DNA of 64,000 bases from Lachnospiraceae bacterium V9D3004 (GTDB lineage Bacteria > Bacillota > Clostridia > Lachnospirales > Lachnospiraceae): NCBI GenBank assembly GCA_000621985.1, contig JHWW01000009.1, forward strand, positions 1-64,000, read 5' to 3'. The notes beneath the pieces are model-generated. The model did no database searches. It was given only the letters and a program-made list of their open reading frames with translations, and was not told the origin of the DNA. Positions 9,446 to 17,921 of this stretch are shown here, in pieces. A program made the position numbers and the translations under genes. Numbering within the stretch: position 1 is the first letter of the stretch; the number at the start of each line of letters is the position of its first letter.

Positions 9446-10093
9446 TTACTCAATCGTATGGAATATGTTATTGGTCGATATGCTTATTCCATTGATATCA
9501 GGCGGTGTATAAGTACCACCAAGACCGGTCACGCTGTATCTGTTGATCACCATAGTACCGGTCAACTTGCCTGTCTCCTGATTATATGCAGCATTGAATT
9601 CCCTTACATTCATATGTCTTGGATACTCATTAATATAATTGAACATCTGCTTAAGTCCGCTATAAGAAGTGGAATACTGAATGGTTACAGGTGTAACATT
9701 TGCAATAACATTCTCACCGTCAGCATTGGTGAATGTAGATGCATATATATTCTCCTGTTCACCGAATCCTATACTGCTTACTTCAGTTCCCGAAGCAACT
9801 TCCATGTCTCTTACGATCTTAATGCTGTCTTCAGAAGTAACTTCTGCAGTATATGAATCGGCAATCTGACCGATAGTATTATCAATCTTCTCAATATCAG
9901 CACGCATCTGCTTCTCATTTGCTGCGTATCCTTTAAGAACATCTATCTCATTCTGAAGCGTGGTGTTCTCTGCTTCAACTTCTTCCACCTTCTCGTTGAT
10001 AGGTGTAAAACCGTACATAATAGCAACTACTATTCCAATTGCTGCAAGAACAAGTACTATTAATCTGATATAGGTCGCACTAAGCTTACCCAT
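9446..10093 (-). CDS. pilO: PilO-like pilus assembly protein
   Basis: A 215-residue bitopic protein: short N-terminus, one membrane helix (about residues 9-28, IRLIVLVLAAIGIVVAIMYG), a coiled coil (about 33-75, VEEVEAENTTLQNEIDVL) and a small alpha/beta domain ending near residue 180. This order is that of PilO, which forms the inner-membrane alignment complex with PilM and PilN. The gene follows the fused pilM-pilN gene by 48 bases, as expected. Start ATG 10093 has AGGAGG nine bases upstream. No pilP or pilQ is found in the window, which fits a Gram-positive envelope. Confidence 0.8.
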   Translation of the reverse strand: MGKLSATYIRLIVLVLAAIGIVVAIMYGFTPINEKVEEVEAENTTLQNEIDVLKGYAANEKQMRADIEKIDNTIGQIADSYTAEVTSEDSIKIVRDMEVASGTEVSSIGFGEQENIYASTFTNADGENVIANVTPVTIQYSTSYSGLKQMFNYINEYPRHMNVREFNAAYNQETGKLTGTMVINRYSVTGLGGTYTPPDINGISISTNNIFHTIE

Positions 10094-10141
10094 TATGATT
10101 CGCCTCCTGACTGTATATTATATGTCTTAATCCAATACCGA

Positions 10142-11806
10142 CTACTCTGAAGCTTCTTCAGAGGATTCTTCCGATGATTCGGCAGCCGGTTCCTCTGTAG
10201 GTTCAGGTACAGGATATTCGCACGAAACCGTGAATTCTTCTTTTACGATACCGGTCTCATCATCCTTTACTTCATTAACACCTGCAACAGATATATTGGC
10301 GAATACAGGTATCTTCTTAAGCTGCATAATAAGCTTCGATACTTCATACTTGGTAGGTATCGATATTACCATAGTCACACCAAGATCAGTGGAAGTAACC
10401 GAACTTACAATAGTATTGGAAGGAAGGTTAACTTCGAACTGTTCAAGTATATTGTTCCAATATTCATTGGCTGTAACTGTTGTAAGAGCGAATGCCTGAA
10501 GCTCTGTAAGGTTAGCCTGCTTTGTATCAAGAGTATCCTTAACTTCCTGCATGTACTGATACTGCGCCTTCTCTGCCCGAAGATCTTCCTGTTCGTCTAA
10601 CGACAACTTATAATTAAGTAACGGAACACCTATAATAGCAGCAACCGCAAGTATTGTCATAATGAATACAATTACAATGAATGCAACCGGCGTTGAACTT
10701 GATGACTTGTCTTCAACTCCCGAGAAGTCAAGAGTGAAATTGGCAGCACCGATACATGCTATGAACTCAGTGCTGTTCTTAGCCATAGGCAGATCGCTCT
10801 TGAAGTACTTAAGTCCCGGAAGATCATTTATTACTATAATATTGATACCGTTGAATTCACTCATGAACAGCTTATCAATATTGTTGATCCTGGAACCGCA
10901 ACCACCTATGTATACATTATTAATAACTGCTTCTTTATTCTTCGAATTATAATATTCAAGCACTCTCGTAAAACCTGCAATAAGAGGTCTCACTTCTTCT
11001 GTGATCCTCTTCTTACGTTCATGACGCTCAGCGTCTGTTCCCGTAGCAGGTGAATAATTGTACATCTCATCAAATGACTTGTATAATAATTCTTCATTCT
11101 CAAGTCTTAACATTGCCTGATCAAAATCCATCTCACCATAAGGAACTTCTTCCATAAGCTTACCGGCAATAGACTCGGCACCGAAGTTCATATTACGCTG
11201 AATAGCGAACTTGCCGTCCTCAAGTATGGTGAACATTGAATTATTCTCATTGATCTGAAAATAAAAATCAATCTTACCGGGAACCTCGCGCTTCAGGTAC
11301 TGGAATGTAGCATTACCCGTACTGTCGATGGCAACTACATTAAGATTAACACCGTCAGCAAGTGTATGGTAACTCTGGATAAGTTCAATAGGAACAGCAT
11401 ATACTATAAGCCTTATCTCCTTACTCTCTTTATCCCTGTCAAGAATATTGTAAGTTATCTTGGTATTGCTTATATCCATGGGGAAGTATTCTTCCTTCTC
11501 ACCTTCGATATAATCCTCGATAAGCTTCTCTTTCATATCCGGGATCTTAACTTCTCGGCTAAGAACCCTGTTGCTGGATATGATGAACACAACATTCTTA
11601 CACTTGATGTCACCCTTCTTCAACTGTCTCTGAAGTTCCATACCGTACTTGGCAGGGTCTATAATAACAGAATCTTCAACAGAATCTTCCGGATTATAGA
11701 ACTTCATTGTCTTATATACGGTTGTCCTCTTCTGATTGTAGCTTGTGTAGCATAGTTTTGTAAGATCATCTGTAATCTCTATGCTTACAATCTTCGTTAC
11801 CGCCAT
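10142..11806 (-). CDS. pilMN: PilM-PilN fusion protein
   Basis: A 554-residue protein combining two normally separate pilus components. Residues 1 to about 365 are an actin-like PilM domain (VSIEITDDLTKLCYTS at the start, YIGGCGSRINNIDKLF near residue 300 as the C-terminal nucleotide-site glycine motif). Then comes one membrane helix (about 371-395, VAFIVIVFIMTILAVAAIIG), a short coiled coil and a PilN-like ferredoxin-fold domain (about 430-535). The tail is Glu/Ser-rich (EESSEESSEEASE). The fusion tethers the cytoplasmic PilM ring covalently to its membrane partner. Start ATG 11806 has AAAGGAGG six bases upstream; an in-frame ATG eleven codons earlier has no site. A promoter candidate lies at 11847-11875. 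Confidence 0.88.
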   Translation of the reverse strand: MAVTKIVSIEITDDLTKLCYTSYNQKRTTVYKTMKFYNPEDSVEDSVIIDPAKYGMELQRQLKKGDIKCKNVVFIISSNRVLSREVKIPDMKEKLIEDYIEGEKEEYFPMDISNTKITYNILDRDKESKEIRLIVYAVPIELIQSYHTLADGVNLNVVAIDSTGNATFQYLKREVPGKIDFYFQINENNSMFTILEDGKFAIQRNMNFGAESIAGKLMEEVPYGEMDFDQAMLRLENEELLYKSFDEMYNYSPATGTDAERHERKKRITEEVRPLIAGFTRVLEYYNSKNKEAVINNVYIGGCGSRINNIDKLFMSEFNGINIIVINDLPGLKYFKSDLPMAKNSTEFIACIGAANFTLDFSGVEDKSSSSTPVAFIVIVFIMTILAVAAIIGVPLLNYKLSLDEQEDLRAEKAQYQYMQEVKDTLDTKQANLTELQAFALTTVTANEYWNNILEQFEVNLPSNTIVSSVTSTDLGVTMVISIPTKYEVSKLIMQLKKIPVFANISVAGVNEVKDDETGIVKEEFTVSCEYPVPEPTEEPAAESSEESSEEASE

Positions 11807-11846
11807 ATAGTCCTCCTTTTGCCCGGTTTTATAGTCCACAGGCTGT

Positions 11847-11875
11847 GTTATACTTGAGTAGTAAATCTAATACAA
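11847..11875 (-). promoter_or_regulatory. Candidate internal promoter for the pilMN-minor pilin genes
   Basis: Minus strand TTGTAT (11875-11870), 17-base spacer, TATAAC (11852-11847). A start near 11840 would leave a 35-base leader before pilMN. It lies immediately downstream of a long hairpin, so the second half of the locus could be transcribed independently of pilB-pilD. Confidence 0.45.
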
Positions 11876-11876
11876 C

Positions 11877-11926
11877 TTAAGAATATACACTGCATCACAG
11901 TCGCCCGGCTCAGTATATATTCTTAA
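11877..11926. other. Long inverted repeat between pilD and pilMN
   Basis: TTAAGAATATACACTG (11877-11892) pairs with CAGTATATATTCTTAA (11911-11926) with one mismatch in 16, around an 18-base loop. No U-tract follows on the minus strand, so it is not a standard terminator. It could be an RNA-processing or stabilising hairpin or a regulator site. Confidence 0.6.
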
Positions 11927-11958
11927 ATTCTCTTATATTATATAAGATTATTAACTTC

Positions 11959-12711
11959 TTAAAAGAATCCCACATACCATTCGATTATCTCACTTCCGAA
12001 CAGTATTGCAGTCAATATTCCGGCTGACAGATACGGTCCCATCGCAAGCATATGTTCTTCTCCGGACACGCGCATCCTAACAATATGAATAACGCTTCCA
12101 TAGAAACAGCCAAATATAAGTGCTATGAGCACAAGTTTCCATCCAAGGAACAAGCCGGCCGCAGCCATAAGCTTAACATCACCGCCGCCCATAGCCCGCC
12201 CGCCTGAAGCGAGCAGGATTATGAGCAGCGGAACACTTACTGCGAACATTCCGATAATATTGCCGGCTATATCCGATGGATATATTATTATTCTGATGAC
12301 CCCGAGAATACCTATTATTATATTAATTCCCAGTGGAATCTCATAGGTCCGCCAGTCTATAACGCTGAGTACGATCAGAGCCGATACAAGCAGACTTACA
12401 AGTGCTGAGTCTGCGCTTATACCAAGCTTAACCCAGACACAGACCCAAAGTATACCATTAAGCAGTTCAACTATAGGATACTGTACAGATATATGAGCAC
12501 CACATTTTCTACACTGTCCGCGTAGGAAAAGGTAAGAAAACACAGGAAACAGATCATACCACCTAAGCTGATATCCACAACTCATGCAGTGCGAACGTTC
12601 CTTCACAATGCCTTTACCTTGAGGGATTCGGTATATGCAGACATTGAGAAAGCTGCCGATTACAATACCATATAGAAATATAACAATATACAATATTATC
12701 TGAAAATCCAA
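11959..12711 (-). CDS. pilD: Prepilin peptidase (A24 family)
   Basis: A 250-residue polytopic membrane aspartic protease that cleaves prepilin leaders and N-methylates the new N-terminus. The methyltransferase half has GSFLNVCIYRIP and two CxxC pairs (CMSC, CRKC) near residues 43-70. The two catalytic aspartates are in VIDWRTYEIP (about residue 117) and in GGGDVKLMAAAG (about 175, the GxGD motif). About eight membrane helices can be seen. The frame has no early ATG; translation appears to start at TTG 12711, with TAGG eight bases upstream, 24 bases after the major pilin stop. It is the only peptidase gene seen and should process all prepilins of this locus. Confidence 0.92.
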   Translation of the reverse strand: MDFQIILYIVIFLYGIVIGSFLNVCIYRIPQGKGIVKERSHCMSCGYQLRWYDLFPVFSYLFLRGQCRKCGAHISVQYPIVELLNGILWVCVWVKLGISADSALVSLLVSALIVLSVIDWRTYEIPLGINIIIGILGVIRIIIYPSDIAGNIIGMFAVSVPLLIILLASGGRAMGGGDVKLMAAAGLFLGWKLVLIALIFGCFYGSVIHIVRMRVSGEEHMLAMGPYLSAGILTAILFGSEIIEWYVGFF

Positions 12712-12735
12712 TTGAGGGGCCTACCTTTTTATATT

Positions 12736-13167
12736 TTATTTATTTGCGTCTGGTGATGGAGCTGTTGTACGTTTTACGCTTCCGCCATCAATAGTAATTA
12801 CATATCCACTATCTGGAGCGCTGTTTGCCTTAATTTCTCCAACAGTCTTGCCTGCTACAGCTTCTAACTCAGTCTTGAATCCGCCGGCATCATTGCCAAC
12901 TGATGTTCCATCATTTTTAATTGTGATTGTGATTGCAGATGTACCTGACTTTCCCTTAACTACTTTCCATACAGATTCCTTCGTCAGTGCTGTCTGAGCA
13001 TCAGAAACTAATGAATCATAAATCTGAGCATCTGTCGAGTCTCTTGAATTACCAACCCACTTCATTACCTGAGGAGCAAGTGCTACAGCGATAATTGCCA
13101 TGATAAGTACAACTACGATTAACTCTACAAGAGAGAAACCTTTGTTATTTCTTCTTAATTTTTTCAT
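12736..13167 (-). CDS. pilA: Major type IV pilin
   Basis: A 143-residue pilin: leader MKKLRRNNKG, then FSLVELIVVVLIMAIIAVAL with Glu at mature position 5, the N-terminal helix continuing to about residue 55, and a small globular domain of only about 85 residues without cysteines. Its size, simple form and strong ribosome site (AAAAAGGAG eight to nine bases upstream of ATG 13167) indicate the main structural subunit. It sits between pilC and pilD. Its codons look richer in A/T-ending forms than neighbouring genes, which may reflect high expression. The C-terminus ends with a Pro/Ser/Ala tail (TTAPSPDANK). Confidence 0.9.
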   Translation of the reverse strand: MKKLRRNNKGFSLVELIVVVLIMAIIAVALAPQVMKWVGNSRDSTDAQIYDSLVSDAQTALTKESVWKVVKGKSGTSAITITIKNDGTSVGNDAGGFKTELEAVAGKTVGEIKANSAPDSGYVITIDGGSVKRTTAPSPDANK

Positions 13168-13262
13168 AGTATCATTCTCCTTTTTAATTATAAAAATATT
13201 ATTAATATCTTAAATCCCTCTGTATATGACTCCCTCTAATCATACGCAGTGGCATCTAATTC

Positions 13263-14474
13263 TTATACATTACCAATATCACTGTACATCGTGATCATCG
13301 GCATATACATTGCAAGTACAAGTGTTCCAACTATGACACCCATTACAACTATGATGAGCGGTTCCATAGCTGCAGTTAACCCCTGTGTCGCAAGTTCCGT
13401 CTCTTCTTCATAATAATCCGCTATCTTATCAAGCATCTCTTCGAGATTACCGGTCTCCTCACCGATAGCGATCATATTATATACCATAGGTGGGAATATC
13501 TTGGCATCCCTTATAGGCGCCGACAATGGAATACCCTGCTCTACATCTACTTTTGCTTTAATCACAGCATTGGCATACAGTACATTGGACAAAGCCTTTC
13601 CCGTTATCTCTAAAGACTGTGATATTCCAAGTCCTGAACTCACAAGAGTACTTAATGTTCTTGCAAACTTAGCACACTGAGACTTAATATTCAAGTTGGC
13701 GAATATAGGGAGCTTAATCGCAAGCTTACTGAAGAATAATTTTCCAACCTCAGTCTTCTTGAATGCTCTTATCACAAAAGTCAAAACAATTGCCACAGCA
13801 ATCAATATATACCACTTATACATGAGAACATCACTTACAACAAGAACTGCTTTGGTTATTGCCGGAAGCTCACTTCCCATCTCAGAGAACATCTCTGCAA
13901 ACTTCGGAATAACGAATATCGACATTATACATACAACACCGAATGCCACAACAAGAAGCATGATGGGATATATCATAGCTTTCTTAACCATTCCGCTAAG
14001 CTTTGCAGACTTCTCGAACTGTTTACTCATTCTCTCGAATGACACTTCAAGACTACCCGACTGTTCACCGGCATCAACGAGTGTTACAAGCATGTTAGGG
14101 AATACTTTCGGGAACTTACCCATTGATTTGGCAAGGGTCTCACCCTGTTCAACCGAAGTCCTTACTTCCTGAAGAGTCTTCCTCATCTTTACATTGGTAG
14201 ACTGTTCAGCCAACATCTTGAGAGCTTCTATAACCGACACCCCGGCATTAAGTATACTAGTGAACTGTCTACAGAAGATGCTTAAGTCTCTTATTGTAAC
14301 CCTGCCGCCACCGATACTGAGATCCTTCGTGAATACGCTTGCTTTCTTGACAGATATAGGCTGGAAGCCGTCCATCCTTAATTTGGCTTTGGCATTCCTC
14401 TCGTCACTAGCCTGTATGGATCCTTTTATCTCTCTGCCGTCCTTATTGACGGCTACATATGTAAAATCAGCCAC
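13263..14474 (-). CDS. pilC: Type IV pilus platform protein PilC/GspF
   Basis: A 403-residue inner-membrane platform protein that couples the PilB and PilT motors to the pilus. Two homologous cytoplasmic four-helix domains are visible (FCRQFTSILNAGVSVIEALK near residue 70; CAKFARTLSTLVSSGLGISQ near residue 270), with membrane helices near 170-190, 220-240 and 375-395. The conserved GEETGNLEEMLDKIADYYE is present around residue 345. Start is GTG 14474, with GGAGGTG about eleven bases upstream; the next gene upstream, pilT, ends 40 bases away. Length is normal for the family. Confidence 0.95.
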   Translation of the reverse strand: MADFTYVAVNKDGREIKGSIQASDERNAKAKLRMDGFQPISVKKASVFTKDLSIGGGRVTIRDLSIFCRQFTSILNAGVSVIEALKMLAEQSTNVKMRKTLQEVRTSVEQGETLAKSMGKFPKVFPNMLVTLVDAGEQSGSLEVSFERMSKQFEKSAKLSGMVKKAMIYPIMLLVVAFGVVCIMSIFVIPKFAEMFSEMGSELPAITKAVLVVSDVLMYKWYILIAVAIVLTFVIRAFKKTEVGKLFFSKLAIKLPIFANLNIKSQCAKFARTLSTLVSSGLGISQSLEITGKALSNVLYANAVIKAKVDVEQGIPLSAPIRDAKIFPPMVYNMIAIGEETGNLEEMLDKIADYYEEETELATQGLTAAMEPLIIVVMGVIVGTLVLAMYMPMITMYSDIGNV

Positions 14475-14514
14475 TTTAACGTGTCACCTCCAACGGTATT
14501 GTCCATTCGATACG

Positions 14515-15570
14515 CTACATTAATCTGTTAGCCAGAGTATTGGGATCCTGAGCATAACCTATAGCCTGTTCTCTGTCTATGAATCTGTGCATGTACAGAT
14601 CGAACAGAGCATCATCCATTGTCTGCATTCCTGCTTTCTTATTGGTCTGCATAATGGATACGAGCTGATGCGTCTTTCCTTCTCTTATAAGGTTACGTAC
14701 AGCCGGTGTTCCCAGAAGAACCTCGAATGCTGCTTTACGACCTTTGCCACCAGCCATCGGAACGAGCTGCTGTGATATAACTCCCTCAAGAACTATGGCA
14801 AGCTGACTTCTTATCTGCGTCTGCTGATACGGTGGGAATACATCGACAATACGGTCTATAGTTGCCGCAGCGCCTATCGTATGAAGTGTCGAGAATACAA
14901 GATGTCCAGTCTCAGCCGCAGTGATCGCTGTCTGTATTGTATCAAGATCACGCATCTCTCCGACAAGTATAACATCCGGATCTTCTCTAAGAGAAGCAAC
15001 GAGTGCGTTGGTGTAACTCTGTGTATCTATTCCAATCTCTCTCTGATTAACAACACCCATCTTATGCTTATGAAGGTACTCCACAGGATCTTCGAGTGTT
15101 ATTATATTGTAAGGATAATTCGTATTGATGATATCAATCATCGAAGCAAGTGTCGTACTCTTACCGCTTCCGGTAGGACCTGTAACAAGCACAAGACCAC
15201 GTTTCTTATGAACGAGCTGCTGAACCGATCTTGGAAGTCCGAGTGATTCTGCAGGCGGTATGTCTTCCGCAACGAGACGGATGACCGTCGCGAGCGATCC
15301 TCTCTGGTGATAAGCGTTGACACGGTATCTTCCAACTCCTCTTATGGAATATGAGAAGTCAAGCTCACCTTTTTCCTCGAACCGAAGAACCATACTCTCA
15401 GGAACAAGTGAATATACAAGTTCATGCATATCGTCCGGCATAAGTTTCGGATAATTGAGATCGACAAGTTTGCCGAATACTCTCGCTTTCGGAGGCACTC
15501 CAACCGTAAGGTGCAGATCGGATGCATTAATTTTCATTGCTTCAATTAACAGATCATTGATCGTTGCCAT
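14515..15570 (-). CDS. pilT: Pilus retraction ATPase PilT
   Basis: A 351-residue hexameric ATPase that depolymerises pili and powers twitching. Seen: Walker A GPTGSGKST near residue 125, Asp box around 145-165, Walker B REDPDVILVGEMRD near 195, His box, and the PilT-specific AVRNLIREGKTHQL near residue 285 that replaces the AIRNLIRE consensus by one residue. Presence of PilT indicates retractile pili instead of a pure secretion or competence pseudopilus. ATG 15570 has AAAGGA upstream. A separate promoter candidate lies in the 196-base AT-rich gap to pilB, so retraction could be regulated apart from extension. Confidence 0.95.
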   Translation of the reverse strand: MATINDLLIEAMKINASDLHLTVGVPPKARVFGKLVDLNYPKLMPDDMHELVYSLVPESMVLRFEEKGELDFSYSIRGVGRYRVNAYHQRGSLATVIRLVAEDIPPAESLGLPRSVQQLVHKKRGLVLVTGPTGSGKSTTLASMIDIINTNYPYNIITLEDPVEYLHKHKMGVVNQREIGIDTQSYTNALVASLREDPDVILVGEMRDLDTIQTAITAAETGHLVFSTLHTIGAAATIDRIVDVFPPYQQTQIRSQLAIVLEGVISQQLVPMAGGKGRKAAFEVLLGTPAVRNLIREGKTHQLVSIMQTNKKAGMQTMDDALFDLYMHRFIDREQAIGYAQDPNTLANRLM

Positions 15571-15656
15571 TTGGAATATATCCTTTCTGTCATATTTAAT
15601 TCAATATTTATATAATGCATATATAAATTATGAATATTTTTTTAACAATACACTTG

Positions 15657-15686
15657 ATTGTAACATTTTTTACCTAATCTTGACAA
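15657..15686 (-). promoter_or_regulatory. Candidate promoter for pilT
   Basis: TTGTCA (15686-15681), 18-base spacer, TACAAT (15662-15657) on the minus strand, in the AT-rich 196-base gap between pilB and pilT. The predicted leader is about 80 bases. A second weaker match (TTTACA-N17-TATTGT) overlaps it upstream. Confidence 0.4.
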
Positions 15687-15766
15687 TAACAACTATATAA
15701 ATAAGTGTAAACATTTTATAAATAATTACCGATTTGTCCATATTTTTGACACATTAGGGAATATGT

Positions 15767-17473
15767 CTATTCTTCTTCATCATTGGTATATACAATCCTC
15801 TTAAGCTCATCTACCGAGATGATGCCTTTCCTTACAAGCCTTGCTGCACTGTTGCGAAGCGTGCTCATTCCTTCCTGAATAGCGATCTTCTCTATCTCTT
15901 CCGTATTGGCTTTTGCAGCTATACAGTTACGAAGCTTACGACTAATGTTCATTATCTCGTAGACGCCTATACGTCCCAGGTAACCGGTATTGTTACACTT
16001 GGAGCAGCCGCACGGCGCATATATTGTGAATTCATCTGTCTGAGGAATTCCTATAAGTCTCTTCTCTTCCGGCGTTGCAGCCTTCGCTGTCTTACATTCG
16101 CATAATCTTCTCGCAAGTCTCTGCGCAATAACTCCGACTGTCGAGTCGGCGATAAGATAATGATCAAGTCCCATGTCAGCAAGTCTTGTGATCGATGCGG
16201 CAGCACTGTTCGTATGAAGGGTACTTACAACGAGATGTCCCGTGATAGAAGCAGTTACCGCGATATTGGCAGTCTCCTTATCTCTTATCTCTCCGATCAT
16301 TATTATGTCGGGATCCTGTCTCAATATGGAACGAAGCGCATTGGCAAATGTCATATCTGCCTTAACATTAACCTGAACCTGATTGATTCCGTCTATGTTA
16401 GCTTCCACAGGATCTTCTACTGTGATTATATTAACGAATTCACTGTTAAGCTCGCTTAGAGCTGTATACAGCGTAGTCGATTTACCGCTTCCGGTAGGTC
16501 CCGTAACGAGTATGATCCCGTTTGGGTTGCTGAATATCTTGTCGAATCTTGCAAGTTCCCTGTCGGTGAATCCCAGTTCTTTCTTATTCTTAGAGAGATT
16601 CTGCTTGGACGCAAGACGCATAACCACTTTTTCTCCAAATACCGTAGGAAGTACGGATACACGGATGTCGTATTCTATTCTGTCAACAACACGGGTTATT
16701 CTTCCATCCTGAGGCTTACGTTTCTCTGATATATCCATACCGCCAATGATCTTAATTCTCGTAACGATCGCAGACAACATATTGGTCTGATATGAACCAC
16801 TGTTTTGCATAACACCGTCTACTCTGTAACGAACTCTGATCATATTCTCCATCGGTTCGATATGAATATCGCTGGCACGTTTTCTAACGGCCTGTTCTAT
16901 TATTCTGTTAACAAGTATTACTATAGGAGCATTCTCTATAGTCTCATCTATCTGTTCTTCTACTTCATAAGTCTGCTCGCGTTCCTTGTTGTACTGATCG
17001 ACAACCGCCTGATTCTCGGCACTGCCGTAATATTTATCAATGGCAGCCATTATATCGCTGGTGGTGGCGATAGCAGGCATTATCTGCATTCCCGTAACCA
17101 CCTGCAGGTCATCGATAGCCACAATATCGAAAGGATCGCTCATGGCAACCTTGAGATACTGTGAATCGTAAGCATCATACTCGAACGGCATCATACATGC
17201 CTTCTTAAGCATGTAACCATCCGGTACAAGTCTCAATATATCCTGTGGTATGTCATATCTTGTAAGTTCTATCAGGTCATAACCTGTCTGCTGATGTAAT
17301 GTATATGCAACCTGTTGTTCACTCACATATCCTTCCTGTATGAGAAGAACACCAAGTTTAAGACCATTCTCTTTTTGTTTGGCGAGTGCTTCTCTAAGCT
17401 GTTCATCCGTAAGAAGCCCTGCGGCAATAAGCATATCTCCCAAACGTTTTTTCTGTCTGACAAACGTCGCCAT
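15767..17473 (-). CDS. pilB: Pilus extension ATPase PilB with MshEN domain
   Basis: A 568-residue assembly ATPase. Residues 10-33 (R10-L11-G12, G19, Q33) and 39-62 (K39-L40-G41, G48, Q62) form two 24-residue motifs separated by five residues, the exact layout of the MshEN c-di-GMP-binding domain. A T2SSE_N region follows to about residue 150. The motor core has Walker A GPTGSGKSTTLY near 325, Walker B RQDPDIIMIGEIRD near 390, and a zinc site with cysteines CEC and CGCSKC around 460-500. Start: ATG 17473 with GAGG eight bases upstream; a GTG two codons earlier is too close to that site. First gene of the operon. Confidence 0.95.
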   Translation of the reverse strand: MATFVRQKKRLGDMLIAAGLLTDEQLREALAKQKENGLKLGVLLIQEGYVSEQQVAYTLHQQTGYDLIELTRYDIPQDILRLVPDGYMLKKACMMPFEYDAYDSQYLKVAMSDPFDIVAIDDLQVVTGMQIMPAIATTSDIMAAIDKYYGSAENQAVVDQYNKEREQTYEVEEQIDETIENAPIVILVNRIIEQAVRKRASDIHIEPMENMIRVRYRVDGVMQNSGSYQTNMLSAIVTRIKIIGGMDISEKRKPQDGRITRVVDRIEYDIRVSVLPTVFGEKVVMRLASKQNLSKNKKELGFTDRELARFDKIFSNPNGIILVTGPTGSGKSTTLYTALSELNSEFVNIITVEDPVEANIDGINQVQVNVKADMTFANALRSILRQDPDIIMIGEIRDKETANIAVTASITGHLVVSTLHTNSAAASITRLADMGLDHYLIADSTVGVIAQRLARRLCECKTAKAATPEEKRLIGIPQTDEFTIYAPCGCSKCNNTGYLGRIGVYEIMNISRKLRNCIAAKANTEEIEKIAIQEGMSTLRNSAARLVRKGIISVDELKRIVYTNDEEE

Positions 17474-17500
17474 CGGCACACCTCTGTATCGCTTATTGTA

Positions 17501-17518
17501 TTACACGCTATTGTGTAA
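17501..17518. promoter_or_regulatory. Inverted repeat in the pilB leader
   Basis: TTACAC (17501-17506), six-base spacer, GTGTAA (17513-17518), about 12-30 bases downstream of the predicted pil operon start site. It could be an operator for a regulator of pili or a small RNA hairpin. No family is recognised. Confidence 0.4.
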
Positions 17519-17536
17519 CAGCTGTTATATATCTTA

Positions 17537-17565
17537 ATTATATGGTTGTTTGCAACTCAATGCAA
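17537..17565 (-). promoter_or_regulatory. Promoter of the pil operon
   Basis: TTGCAT (17565-17560), exactly 17 bases, TATAAT (17542-17537) on the minus strand. Transcription would start near 17530, giving a leader of about 57 bases before pilB. Confidence 0.65.
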
Positions 17566-17788
17566 TAGTTTTTTGAACTTTTTTTGAATTTTTTGTGACA
17601 TGTCTTATCAAAATATTGAAAAATACATTCACAACAAGATATATTATACGAGAAGCCCATAATAATGTATAGTAACCCTAGGGCTACCTTTTTGGTTTTT
17701 AATGGATTTTTTATGTTTGTTTTATGTGCTGTTTATGTTTTGATGAATAAATTGTTACAAGATAATTCGGATTCTATATGTAATTGAA

Positions 17789-17858
17789 ACATGCCGTTGG
17801 AATATTTCAGCATATACCAGCATATACGCTTGCAGACAGGCTTTCCGGCATGTTTTTG
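17789..17858 (+). promoter_or_regulatory. Leader hairpin upstream of nhaC
   Basis: ACATGCCG (17789-17796) pairs perfectly with CGGCATGT (17846-17853), followed by TTTTT. The 49-base loop contains the 10-mer CAGCATATAC twice in tandem (17808-17827). It could be a terminator of a short leader transcript or an attenuator of the antiporter gene 64 bases downstream. No known riboswitch consensus is recognised. Confidence 0.4.
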
Positions 17859-17921
17859 CTTGTGTTTTAGAGTATGATAATGTATTATATAATTATATTA
17901 CTAAATTTTAAGGAGGACATT

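Larger units (their letters stand above)
17474..17921. other. Divergent intergenic region between pilB and nhaC
   Basis: 448 bases without a gene. It holds, from left to right, a TTACAC-N6-GTGTAA repeat, the pilB promoter, an AT-rich stretch with a near-palindrome GTAACCCTAGGGCTAC (17672-17687) followed by T-rich DNA, and the nhaC leader with a hairpin and tandem 10-base repeat. No small ORF with a ribosome site was found. Confidence 0.7.

Noticed and set aside
17672-17687. Near-palindrome around CCCTAGGG in the pilB-nhaC gap, possible terminator
   Set aside because: No room for an RNA loop and mismatches in the arms; at best a protein site, with nothing to support it.
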